Shown: positions 14,543-21,843 of the stretch, piece by piece
Layout of the letters: every line of letters starts with the position of its first letter
Position numbering within the stretch: position 1 is the first letter of the stretch
From: a virus
Virus record (IMG/VR): IMGVR_UViG_3300042362_000235
Coordinates: 1-59,826 of that record
Strand: one strand, 5' to 3'
Length of the DNA: 59,826 nt
The notes under the pieces: model-generated
What the model saw: the letters and a program-made list of their open reading frames with translations, nothing else
What the model was told of the DNA's origin: nothing
Database searches by the model: none
Position numbers and translations under genes: made by a program

Positions 14543-15424
14543 ATGACTGGCATGCGTCTTGGAGACATGATGGAGCACCTGAATTACTGCCGCCAACTGA
14601 TGAAGCATTGCAAATCAATGCTGGAGGCGCCCAGCCTTGATCCCGTGGCACGCGCCCTACTCAGCCGCGTGGTGGACTTGCACGGCGCTTCAACCAAGTT
14701 TCATCTTCCCGTTGGCGGGAGGTTGTTCGATGATCCGCAGTACCGCGCGCTGGACGAGTCGCAGCCGCTGCACCTGCCCTACCCATGCATTGCGCTGGAA
14801 TACCAGAGCGGCGGCCGAGAGCGCAGACCAGATGAGCCGATGTGGGGGCGCAACGGACCGACATACGAAGACGATTCCTTCGTCATCGCACCCAAGCGGG
14901 TTGTATTTGCTAGAGAACAAGGCGACTGGATCGTCATCAACGTCGCATTCTGGACGACTGACGACGCGGTTTGGCGCGTGCTCCCAGAGTGCGCGATACC
15001 CAGGACGGGCTATCTTGACCGCGCGAAAGAAGATCGCGGCCGGGTACCGATCAGGTTTGGGCTGGCAGACGAGCGCGTGCCGCTGTCGGACTACATGGAT
15101 GAACTGGGCGCGCTGCTTTGTTTCCTGAACGCGCTGCAGTGTTCAAACGTCCATGTCGAGCGCAGCGAGCCCAAGAAGGCCGGCAAGAAGATTAAGGCCG
15201 CGCTGCCTTTCGACACATACCACTTCCTGACGATTGAGGCACCTGGCAAGGCTGGGTGCGGCACACCGACTGGCGGACACCGTTCGCCCCGCGAGCACCT
15301 GCGACGCGGGCACATCCGTCGCCTGGCAGACGGACGGCGCAGTTGGGTGAACGCCACAGTGGTCGCGGCAGGGCGTGGCGCTGGCGTGGTGACAAAGGAC
15401 TATGCGGTGCGGTGCGCTGCATAA
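14543..15424 (+). CDS. Conserved phage protein, last gene before the attC cluster
   Basis: A 293-residue protein. MRLGDMMEHLNYCRQLMKH opens the conserved part; an ATG at 14567 behind GGAG is another possible start. It contains LPYPCIALEYQ, YMDELGALLCFLNALQCSNVHVE and a strongly conserved-looking C-terminus REHLRRGHIRRLADGRRSWVNATVV. The C-terminal region is familiar from many tailed-phage proteins of unknown function. Its TAA stop lies inside the R'' box of the first attC site, the way integron cassette genes often end. Confidence 0.8.
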   Translation: MTGMRLGDMMEHLNYCRQLMKHCKSMLEAPSLDPVARALLSRVVDLHGASTKFHLPVGGRLFDDPQYRALDESQPLHLPYPCIALEYQSGGRERRPDEPMWGRNGPTYEDDSFVIAPKRVVFAREQGDWIVINVAFWTTDDAVWRVLPECAIPRTGYLDRAKEDRGRVPIRFGLADERVPLSDYMDELGALLCFLNALQCSNVHVERSEPKKAGKKIKAALPFDTYHFLTIEAPGKAGCGTPTGGHRSPREHLRRGHIRRLADGRRSWVNATVVAAGRGAGVVTKDYAVRCAA

Positions 15425-15470
15425 CGCCCGAGTTCAGCCGCCGTAGGTCGGCTGGAACGAAGTGTTAGGC
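15419..15470 (+). other. attC: attC-like site 1 (integron cassette recombination site)
   Basis: A 52-bp site with R'' GCATAAC and R' GTTAGGC at its ends. Inner arms are GTTCAGCCG and CGGCTGGAAC, which pair with one unpaired base, the usual extrahelical base of attC. An 8-nt loop separates them. R'' differs from the complement of R' at one position. The gene before it ends inside R''. Confidence 0.82.
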
Positions 15471-15487
15471 AGCATGTTGGAGAAACG

Positions 15488-15805
15488 ATGAGACAGACGC
15501 ACGAATGGCCCGGCCACTGGACGCGAGTAGCGCCCAGCGTGGAAGACCACCCGCAGGGCGGCGAACTGGCCTGGATGGCGCGTGGCTACCCGTTCACCCG
15601 CCCGGTGCTGGCGCGCTCGAATGTGGGCGTGAAGCGTGCGCCGACGTGGGCAGCAATGGAGCCGGTGTACCAACAGTTTGTGCGCGTCGAGTTGATGGCC
15701 GACAACTTCCACGGCCAGGACGCCAGCAACTTCGGCTGGTTCCGCGACTTGGAGTGGCTGGGGCCGCTGGTGCTGCCTAACGCCCGAGGTAAGCCGCGCC
15801 GCTAG
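15488..15805 (+). CDS. Cassette ORF 1, unknown function
   Basis: A 105-residue soluble protein. The ATG at 15488 follows GGAG by 5 nt, just after attC site 1. It is rich in Trp and aromatic residues: HEWPGHWTRVAPS, WMARGYPFTRPVL, DNFHGQDASNFGWFRDLEWLGPLV. The C-terminus LPNARGKPRR is encoded inside the next attC site, a usual feature of cassette genes. No family is recognised. Confidence 0.7.
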   Translation: MRQTHEWPGHWTRVAPSVEDHPQGGELAWMARGYPFTRPVLARSNVGVKRAPTWAAMEPVYQQFVRVELMADNFHGQDASNFGWFRDLEWLGPLVLPNARGKPRR

Positions 15806-15831
15806 GCGTCGGCTTGAGCGAAGTGTTAGGC
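15775..15831 (+). other. attC: attC-like site 2
   Basis: A 57-bp site with R'' GCCTAAC and R' GTTAGGC perfectly complementary. Inner arms are GGTAAGCCG and CGGCTTGAGC with an extrahelical base, and a small hairpin loop CGCC-GCTA-GGCG lies between. It shares GCCCGAG after R'' and CGAAGTGTTAGGC at the 3' end with site 1, so the two are closely related. Confidence 0.88.
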
Positions 15832-15855
15832 GTCTTGGTGAGCGGAGAGGAAACG

Positions 15856-16158
15856 ATGGAATACACAGCGACTTTGCCGACCGAGGTTGGCGCCTACCGG
15901 CACCGCTGGTCCGATGCGCGCGGCACACTGCGAGAGCAAGTGCTGTTCGTTGGCTACACCAACGCCAGCGCGCCTCGCTTGCAGGGCGACAGGCCAAACG
16001 CCTACATGCCGCGCAAGCTGAAGTGCTGCCGGCCTGACGAGCACCTACACGCCGACAGACTGACGCCGGCCGAGTGGGGCGGGTGGTGGGCGCGCATTGA
16101 GACGCCTAACGCAGAAGTAACCGGCCTTGGCCGCAACAGGAGCAACGATGAACGATGA
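15856..16158 (+). CDS. Cassette ORF 2, unknown function
   Basis: A 100-residue protein with ATG 15856 behind GGAGAGG at a 5-nt spacing. It reads YTATLPTEVGAYRHRWSDARG, then VLFVGYTNASAPRLQGDRPNAYMPRK and ADRLTPAEWGGWWARIETPNAEVTG. The last residues are encoded inside attC site 3. The start AAACGATG resembles the leader of ORF 1. It overlaps ORF 3 by 11 nt. No family is recognised. Confidence 0.7.
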   Translation: MEYTATLPTEVGAYRHRWSDARGTLREQVLFVGYTNASAPRLQGDRPNAYMPRKLKCCRPDEHLHADRLTPAEWGGWWARIETPNAEVTGLGRNRSNDER

Positions 16159-16198
16159 ACTTTCGCCGGCCAAGGTCCGGTTGACTGACGGGTTAGGC
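16104..16198 (+). other. attC: attC-like site 3 (long form)
   Basis: A 95-bp site with complementary R'' GCCTAAC and R' GTTAGGC. Inner arms GTAACCGGCCTTGGCCG and CGGCCAAGGTCCGGTTGAC form a long stem with two unpaired bases on one side. The loop contains a ribosome-binding site and the ATG of ORF 3. The size and layout fit a longer attC of the usual 57-141 bp range. Confidence 0.85.
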
Positions 16199-16456
16199 CC
16201 GCTGGTGGATGCCGAGATGGCGGCTTACTACGAGGGTGAATATGGTGACCACAGCACGGCCCGCGCCCGACTGCTGGACTTTGCGCGGGCGGTGATCGCA
16301 TCCGAGTGCGTGGATCTGAGACAGGCCGCCGAGTACGCGGCGCACAAACTTGAAGGGGCGCGCATCTGGAACGGGCAAGAGTGGCACTACAACCCGCTGC
16401 ACCCGCTGCACTACCGGAGCGCGCTGGAGCGCCTGCGCGATGCGCTGCGGGCCTAA
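16148..16456 (+). CDS. Cassette ORF 3, unknown function
   Basis: A 102-residue protein whose best start, ATG 16148 after GGAG, lies in the loop of attC site 3. An in-frame ATG at 16217 (MAAYYEGEYGDHS) would lie fully inside the third cassette. It reads ARLLDFARAVIASECVDLRQAAEYAAHKLEGARIWNG, then HPLHYRSALERLRDALRA. It stops inside the terminal GCCTAAC half-site. No family is recognised. Confidence 0.65.
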   Translation: MNDELSPAKVRLTDGLGPLVDAEMAAYYEGEYGDHSTARARLLDFARAVIASECVDLRQAAEYAAHKLEGARIWNGQEWHYNPLHPLHYRSALERLRDALRA

Positions 16457-16457
16457 C
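16451..16457 (+). other. Terminal attC half-site
   Basis: GCCTAAC matches an attC R'' box and overlaps the stop of ORF 3, but no GTTRRRY partner or inner arms follow before the TerL start. This looks like the broken right end of the cassette run. Confidence 0.55.
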
Positions 16458-16474
16458 GCGAAATAGACAAACCC

Positions 16475-17809
16475 GTGGCCGAAACCCGCCGCATCGAGAT
16501 CCCACCCAAGCTCATCCCGGTCTTCTCCGGCGCCGCCGACGTGCGCGGCGCCTGGGGCGGACGCGGCTCCGGCAAGACGCGCAGCTTCGCCAAGATGACC
16601 GCGGTGCGCGCCTATGCGTTCGCCCAGGCCGGCATCAGCGGGCAGATCCTGTGCGGCCGGCAGTTTCAGAACAGCCTGGCCGACAGCTCGCTGGAGGAGA
16701 TCAAGCGGGCGATCGAGGACGAGCCCTGGCTGGCCGACGCCTTCGAGGTCGGGGAAACCTACGTGCGCACGCGCGACGGCCGGGTGAGCTACACCTTCGC
16801 GGGCCTTGAACGGAACATCGACAGCATCAAGTCCAAGGGCCGCATCCTGCTGTGCTGGGTGGACGAGGCCGAAGGCGTCAGCGACCACGCCTGGGACGTG
16901 CTGGCGCCGACGCTGCGGGAGGAGGGTGAGGGCTGGTCGGCCGAGCTATGGGTGACGTGGAACCCGAAGCGCCGCGGCTCGGCCACCGATCGCCGGTTCC
17001 GCCAGGCCAAGGATCCGCGCATCAAGGTCGTCGAGCTCAACTGGCGCGACAACCCGCGCTTCCCGGCGGTGCTGGAGCGCCAGCGCCAGCGCGACCTGGC
17101 CGAGCGGCCGGACACCTACGACTGGGTGTGGGAGGGCGCCTATGCCACGACGGTGGCCGGCGCCTACTACGCCAAGCACTTGACCGCGGCGCGCGCGGCT
17201 GGCCGCATCGGCCGGGTGGCGCCCGATCCGCTGATGACCCTGCGGGCGTTCACCGACATCGGCGGCACGGGCAAGCGCGCCGACTCCTTCGTCTGGTGGG
17301 TGGCCCAGTTCATCGGGCGCGAGGTCCGGGTGCTGGATCACTACGAGGCGGTGGGCCAGCCGCTGGAGGCCCACCTGACCTGGGCGCGCAACCGCGGCTA
17401 CACCCACGAGCGCATGCAGGTCTGGCTGCCGCACGACGGCGTGACCCACGATCGCATCTACGACGTGACCTACGAGTCGGCGCTGACGCGCGCGGGCTAC
17501 AACGTCACCATCGTGCCCAACCAGGGCGCCGGCGCGGCCATTGCCCGCATCGAGGCGCTGCGTCGGGTGTTCCCCTCGACGTGGTGGGACAGCGAGCGGT
17601 GCGCCGCCGGCCTCGAGGCGCTGGGTTGGTACCACGAGAAGCGCGACGAAGTGCGCGACGTGGGCCTGGGGCCGGAACACGACTGGTCGAGCCACAGCGC
17701 GGACGCGGCCGGGATGATGGCCATCGTCGCCGAGGATCACATGCGCAGCGGCACCCAGTCGGCCGCGGCGCAACTGTTCAAGCGGCGCCGCAGCGGCATG
17801 GCCGTCTGA
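16475..17809 (+). CDS. terL: Terminase large subunit
   Basis: A 444-residue packaging motor. The ATPase has GAWGGRGSGKTRSFAKM (Walker A) and ILLCWVDEAEGV (Walker B), followed by LWVTWNPKR (motif III-like). The RNase H-like nuclease shows RAFTDIGGTGKRADSFVWW and a final HDWSSHSADAAGMM acidic site. It is the PBSX/Terminase_3 type. The only in-frame start is GTG 16475, since a stop lies at 16454, and no ribosome-binding site is visible. The upstream leader ends in the broken attC, so the original leader may have been replaced. Confidence 0.96.
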   Translation: MAETRRIEIPPKLIPVFSGAADVRGAWGGRGSGKTRSFAKMTAVRAYAFAQAGISGQILCGRQFQNSLADSSLEEIKRAIEDEPWLADAFEVGETYVRTRDGRVSYTFAGLERNIDSIKSKGRILLCWVDEAEGVSDHAWDVLAPTLREEGEGWSAELWVTWNPKRRGSATDRRFRQAKDPRIKVVELNWRDNPRFPAVLERQRQRDLAERPDTYDWVWEGAYATTVAGAYYAKHLTAARAAGRIGRVAPDPLMTLRAFTDIGGTGKRADSFVWWVAQFIGREVRVLDHYEAVGQPLEAHLTWARNRGYTHERMQVWLPHDGVTHDRIYDVTYESALTRAGYNVTIVPNQGAGAAIARIEALRRVFPSTWWDSERCAAGLEALGWYHEKRDEVRDVGLGPEHDWSSHSADAAGMMAIVAEDHMRSGTQSAAAQLFKRRRSGMAV

Positions 17810-17833
17810 CCCCCCGCCGGCCCTGGCCGGAAT

Positions 17834-17853
17834 CGTGACAAGCATGGCACCGT
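17834..17853 (+). repeat. Repeated intergenic element, copy 1
   Basis: CGTGACAAGCATGGCACCGT lies between terL and the next gene, 31 nt before its ATG. Near copies occur at 22357, 23814, 23836, 37520 and 40361. It is preceded by a CCGGCC-CT-GGCCGG hairpin and followed by a CCCGC...GCGGG inverted repeat. A phage-specific late promoter or regulator site is possible. Confidence 0.65.
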
Positions 17854-17884
17854 CGCCCGCGGTTCAACGCTGCGGGGCTCGCCA

Positions 17885-18301
17885 ATGGGCGTCACTCTCG
17901 ATCTGCGCCGGGCGCATCTCAGCCGCTACCACGGCGACATCCTGGCGATCTACACCTGGGTCAACGACGAGCGCGCGCTGGTGCTGATGCCGGCGTTCCG
18001 CAAGGGCGCGCCCTGGTACATCGTGTGCGAGTCGGCCGCGTTCAAGTACGACGACCCGACCTACCTGGCCACGCAGTGCGTCAAGGCGTGCGAGGTGCTG
18101 GGCCTGGAGCCCAGCCGCGCCAACTGGGTGCGCGTGGCGTCGATCATCCACGATGGGCTGCCAGACCTCATCCGCATGCCGTCGGCGCCGCCGGCCGAGT
18201 ACCTGCGCGGCTCGATGGGCGCGATGGAACTCCGCGCCGACGGGCAGGTGATTGCCGGCGACGACATCCGCATCGAGCGCGAGGGCGCTACCTATGGCTG
18301 A
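17885..18301 (+). CDS. Hypothetical protein between terminase and portal
   Basis: A 138-residue protein with a mixed alpha/beta pattern: RRAHLSRYHGDILAIYTWVNDERALVLMPAF, WYIVCESAAFKYDDPTYLATQCVKACEVLGLEPSRANW, then RVASIIHDGLPDLIRMPSAPP. A gene of this kind between terL and a P22-like portal is common in related phages. Its role is not known. The portal start overlaps its 3' end by 8 nt. Confidence 0.8.
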   Translation: MGVTLDLRRAHLSRYHGDILAIYTWVNDERALVLMPAFRKGAPWYIVCESAAFKYDDPTYLATQCVKACEVLGLEPSRANWVRVASIIHDGLPDLIRMPSAPPAEYLRGSMGAMELRADGQVIAGDDIRIEREGATYG

Positions 18302-20651
18302 CCCGTTCGACGTGTTCCCGCGTCGCGGCCGGGCGCCTGGCGACGACTACTTCCGCCGCCAGGGTGCCAGCAGCGGCGCCGATGTGGTCGAGCGCCGCGT
18401 GCATCGACTGGACACCGAGGAGGCGCGCGCCGAACTGCGCCAACTGCTGGAGTGGTACTTCTACGAGCGGGAGCGGCAGAGCCTCAATCGCCTGGACATG
18501 GCGATGGACTGCGACGTCTACGACAACCTGCAGTGGGATCCCGAGGATGCCGCGGCCCTGCGCGAGCGCGGCCAGATGCCGCTGGTCTACAACGAAGTGG
18601 CGCCGATGGTCGACTGGCTGATCGGCACCGAGCGCCGGTCGCGCGTGGACTGGCGCGTGCTTCCCCGCACCGAGGATGACGTCGAGCTGGCCGACGTGAA
18701 GACCAAGGTCTTGAAGTACGTCAGCGACATCAACCGGGTGCAGTTCCTGCGCAGCCGGGCGTTCGCGGACGCGATCAAGAGCGGCGTGGGCTGGATGGAC
18801 GACGGCGTGCGCGACGACCCGACGCAGGACATCCTCTACTCCAAGTACGAGGACTGGCGCCAGGTGCTGTGGGATTCGTCGGCCTACGAGCACGACCTGT
18901 CTGACGCGCGCTATCTGTTCCGCTGGCGCTGGGTGGACGAGGACATCGCGCTGCTGATGTTCCCCGACCGCGCCGCGGCCATCCGCGAGGCCGTCGAGGA
19001 GGGCACCCACCTGACCACCGACGGGTGGGAAGAGGAGACGTGGTACACGGCCCAGGATCTGCAGCAACTCAAGACGGGCACCATCTACGCGGCCGGCGTG
19101 GGTCAACTGGCCGACGCCCGGCGCCGCCGGGTCAAGCTCATCGAGTGCCAGTACCGCAAGCCGGCCCAGGTGCGCATCGTGATGGACGGCCCGCTGCAGG
19201 GCGCCGTGCTGAGCCCGCGCGATAACGCGCTGGCCGAGGCGGTGGGCAAGCTGGGCAGCGCCGTGGTGGACAAGCTGATGATGCGGGTTCACTTCGCCGT
19301 GTTCACCGACAGCCGGCTGCTGGCGCTGGCGCCGAGCCCGTACCGCCACAACCGCTTCAGCCTGACGCCGATCTGGTGCTACCGCCGCAGCCGTGACCGC
19401 CTGCCCTACGGGGTGATCCGCCGCGTGCGCGACATCCAGCAGGACCTGAACAAGCGCGCGAGCAAGGCGCTCTTCATGCTCAACTCGAACCAGATCCTGG
19501 CCGAGGAGGGCGCCACCGAGGACTGGGACACGCTGCGCGACGAGGCCGATCGGCCCGACGGCGTGCTGGTGTTCAAGCCTGGCCGCAAGGTGGAACTGCG
19601 CCGCGACACCGACGCGGCCACGGGCCAACTCAACATGATGGAGATGGCCACCCGCAGCATCCAACGCAGCGGTGGCGTGGCCGACGAGAACATGGGCCGG
19701 CAGACCAATGCCGTGTCCGGCGAGGCGATCAAGGCGCGGCAACTGCAGGGCTCGATCGTCACCACCGAGCCCTTCGACAACCTGCGCCTGGCCACGCAGG
19801 AGCAGGGCGCCAAGCAACTCAGCCTGGTCGAGCAGTGGTACACGCAGGAGAAGGTGGTGCGCCTGACCGGCGCCAAGGGCGCGCTGGAGTGGGTCAAGGT
19901 CAACGTGCCCGAGGTGCAGCCCGACGGCTCGGTGCGCTTCATCAACGACATCACCAGCAGCATGGCCGACTTCGTGGTCAGCGAGCAGGACTACGCCGGC
20001 ACGCTGCGCCAGGTGATGTTCGAGGCGCTGAACCAGCTGGCCACACGGCTGCCGCCGGAGGTCAGCCTGCGCATCATGACAATCGCCATGGAGTTCTCGG
20101 ACTTGCCCAACAAGGACGAGATCGCCGAGCAGTTCCGCAAGCTCACCGGCGAGCGCGACCCGAACAAGCCCATGTCGCCCGAGGAGCAAGCCCAGGCCGA
20201 GCAGCAGGCCATGGCCCAGGCCGAGGCGATGCAGATGCAGCGCGAGGCTGCGCGCGCGGCGCTGGGTGAACAGCAGGCCAAGGTGCGCGAGCTCAACGCC
20301 CGCGCCGCCAAGCTCGAAGCCGAGGCGCAGGCCGCGATGGCCGCTGCGGCCGGCGGTGCGGGTGACGGCGACATGCAGCAGGCCATCCTGCAAGTGCGCT
20401 CCGAGGCCGCGGCCGAGATCGACCGCGTGAGCGAGGAACTGCGGCGCGCCCAGGCTGCACTGGCCAACCGCACGATCCAGATCAACCGCGACGCCGACAC
20501 CAAGGTCGAGGTCGCCCGCATCGACGCCGACGCCAAGACAAGGGTGGCCGGGATCCAGGCCGCGAGCGACCGGGCCATTGCACAACTCGAACGCCGGCTC
20601 GAGGACATGGCGCGCACGATCAATCGCGACACCGAGACTTCAACATCATGA
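18294..20651 (+). CDS. P22-like portal protein
   Basis: A 785-residue dodecameric portal through which DNA enters and leaves the capsid. Family features include RLDMAMDCDVYDNLQWDPED, GQMPLVYNEVAPMVDWLIGTERRSRVDW, KSGVGWMDDGVRDDP and YGVIRRVRDIQQDLNKRASKALFML, then TNAVSGEAIKARQLQGSIVTTE. The last 200 residues are a long charged coiled coil (from PEEQAQAEQQAMAQAEAM to AQLERRLEDMARTIN), longer than in P22 and probably forming the portal barrel or an internal extension. Start ATG 18294. Confidence 0.95.
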   Translation: MADPFDVFPRRGRAPGDDYFRRQGASSGADVVERRVHRLDTEEARAELRQLLEWYFYERERQSLNRLDMAMDCDVYDNLQWDPEDAAALRERGQMPLVYNEVAPMVDWLIGTERRSRVDWRVLPRTEDDVELADVKTKVLKYVSDINRVQFLRSRAFADAIKSGVGWMDDGVRDDPTQDILYSKYEDWRQVLWDSSAYEHDLSDARYLFRWRWVDEDIALLMFPDRAAAIREAVEEGTHLTTDGWEEETWYTAQDLQQLKTGTIYAAGVGQLADARRRRVKLIECQYRKPAQVRIVMDGPLQGAVLSPRDNALAEAVGKLGSAVVDKLMMRVHFAVFTDSRLLALAPSPYRHNRFSLTPIWCYRRSRDRLPYGVIRRVRDIQQDLNKRASKALFMLNSNQILAEEGATEDWDTLRDEADRPDGVLVFKPGRKVELRRDTDAATGQLNMMEMATRSIQRSGGVADENMGRQTNAVSGEAIKARQLQGSIVTTEPFDNLRLATQEQGAKQLSLVEQWYTQEKVVRLTGAKGALEWVKVNVPEVQPDGSVRFINDITSSMADFVVSEQDYAGTLRQVMFEALNQLATRLPPEVSLRIMTIAMEFSDLPNKDEIAEQFRKLTGERDPNKPMSPEEQAQAEQQAMAQAEAMQMQREAARAALGEQQAKVRELNARAAKLEAEAQAAMAAAAGGAGDGDMQQAILQVRSEAAAEIDRVSEELRRAQAALANRTIQINRDADTKVEVARIDADAKTRVAGIQAASDRAIAQLERRLEDMARTINRDTETSTS

Positions 20652-20881
20652 ATCTACCCACCATCGCTCATGACAAGGCGCTGCATGTCGCGTACGGCGC
20701 GGCCATTGCATCACTTGGCACGCTGATCTTGTCCTGGCAAGTCGGCGCGATTTCCTGTGCGGCTGTCGCCGTCGGCTGGGAGGCGTTGCAGCGCCTGCGT
20801 AGCAGCGGCCATCCCTCTGTGCAAGACGCCATCGCCACAGTCTGCGGCGGCGCGATCGTCGTGCTCCCCTGGGTATTCTAA
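20648..20881 (+). CDS. Small membrane protein, lysis cassette
   Basis: A 77-residue protein joined by ATGA to portal. IAHDKALHVAYGAAIASLGTLILS is followed by a second hydrophobic stretch VGAISCAAVAVGWEALQRL and a third, VQDAIATVCGGAIVVLPWVF. The DKxLHxxxG start occurs in small phage and host membrane proteins of unknown role. It may be a second holin or antiholin, given the adjacent holin gene. Confidence 0.72.
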   Translation: MNLPTIAHDKALHVAYGAAIASLGTLILSWQVGAISCAAVAVGWEALQRLRSSGHPSVQDAIATVCGGAIVVLPWVF

Positions 20882-20891
20882 GGAGCTAGGC

Positions 20892-21098
20892 GTGACAACG
20901 ACCAAGCACGAGATTGCCAGCGAGGCCGTCAAGGCGGCGCCGCCCATTACGGTGGCAGGCGCCACGGTAGCCGGCGTGGCGGTGAACGATCTGATCCTTT
21001 GGGCGACGCTGCTCTACCTTGTGTTGCAGATCGGCTTCCTGATCTATCGCTGGTGGCGCTTGGGGACTGGCCGCGACCAAGGGAGTACAGGCGCGTGA
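20892..21098 (+). CDS. Holin
   Basis: A 68-residue protein starting at GTG 20892 behind GGAG at a 6-nt spacing. It has two likely membrane segments, ITVAGATVAGVAVNDLILWA and TLLYLVLQIGFLIYRWW, and a charged C-terminus RLGTGRDQGSTGA. Size and position directly before the endolysin fit a holin that opens or depolarises the inner membrane at lysis time. It overlaps the endolysin by GTGA. Confidence 0.82.
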   Translation: MTTTKHEIASEAVKAAPPITVAGATVAGVAVNDLILWATLLYLVLQIGFLIYRWWRLGTGRDQGSTGA

Positions 21099-21601
21099 CA
21101 GCAAAGCTGCGTGTGGCTGTCGGCGCGCTGGGCCTGAGTGCCGCCGGTCTGGTCGGCATCGCCCTGTCCGAGGGCTACACCGACCGCGCCGTGCGTCCAC
21201 TGCCTGGCGACGTGCCGACGGTCGGGTTCGGCAGCACGACGCGGCCCGACGGCAGCCCGGTGCGCATGGGCGACACCACGACACCGACCGAGGCGCTGAC
21301 ACGCAAGCTGCGCGACGTGCAGCGCTTCGAGGGGGTGCTGCAGCAGTGCATCCGCATGCCGCTGTTCCAGCACGAGTACGATGCCATCGTGTCCTGGGCC
21401 TACAACGTCGGCCCGGGCGCCGCGTGCCGCTCGACGCTGGTGCGCAAGCTCAACGCGGGAGACTACGCCGGCGCCTGCGCCGAGTTCGACCGCTGGACCT
21501 ACTTCCAGGGCCGCGACTGCCGCGATCCGACCAACCGCTGCAGCGGGCTGGCCAAGCGGCGCGCCGAGGAGCGCGCGCTTTGCGAGGGCCGGGCACCGTG
21601 A
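21095..21601 (+). CDS. GH24 endolysin with signal-arrest-release N-terminus
   Basis: A 168-residue muramidase of glycoside hydrolase family 24. The N-terminal helix LRVAVGALGLSAAGLVGIAL is Gly/Ala-rich and not strongly hydrophobic, as in SAR endolysins that are exported by Sec and later released. The catalytic region is SEGYTDRAVRPLPGDVPTVGFGST, with the Glu and the Thr of PTVGFG. HEYDAIVSWAYNVGPGAACRSTLVRKLN and GLAKRRAEERALC complete the family. It starts at GTG in a GTGA overlap. Confidence 0.93.
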   Translation: MTAKLRVAVGALGLSAAGLVGIALSEGYTDRAVRPLPGDVPTVGFGSTTRPDGSPVRMGDTTTPTEALTRKLRDVQRFEGVLQQCIRMPLFQHEYDAIVSWAYNVGPGAACRSTLVRKLNAGDYAGACAEFDRWTYFQGRDCRDPTNRCSGLAKRRAEERALCEGRAP

Positions 21602-21843
21602 GCGACCGCCTCTACAACACCCGGCTGCGCTGGGCCAACGGCCGCGGCGCCGCGATGCTGCACGGGCGCATCGTGCCGCTGACCGAGCCGCCTGCGCTGT
21701 GCGGCGCCACGGTAGCGCAGCTGGACTACACGCCCGAGGTCCGCTGCTTCGAGATCCGCCGCGCGCCGGCCGATCCGGTGAGCGAGATGACCGCGGCCGA
21801 GATTGCCGAGACTGACGCCCTGCTGCGGAGGCTGCTGCCGTGA
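21598..21843 (+). CDS. Hypothetical protein in the lysis cassette
   Basis: An 81-residue protein with GTGA overlaps at both ends. It reads YNTRLRWANGRGAAMLHGRIVPLTEPP, CGATVAQLDYTPEVRCFEIRRAP and MTAAEIAETDALLRRLLP. It has no signal or membrane segment. Its place between endolysin and Rz suggests co-expression at lysis. No function is recognised. Confidence 0.7.
   Translation: MSDRLYNTRLRWANGRGAAMLHGRIVPLTEPPALCGATVAQLDYTPEVRCFEIRRAPADPVSEMTAAEIAETDALLRRLLP

Noticed and set aside
15419-16457. Considering the direct and inverted repeats here as a CRISPR array
   Set aside because: The repeats are few, unequal in length, form attC-type hairpins and separate ORFs of about 300 bp rather than short spacers.
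17834-17860. Reading the repeated element as a sigma-54 promoter because of TGGCAC
   Set aside because: The GC expected at -12 is not at the right distance in any of the six copies.
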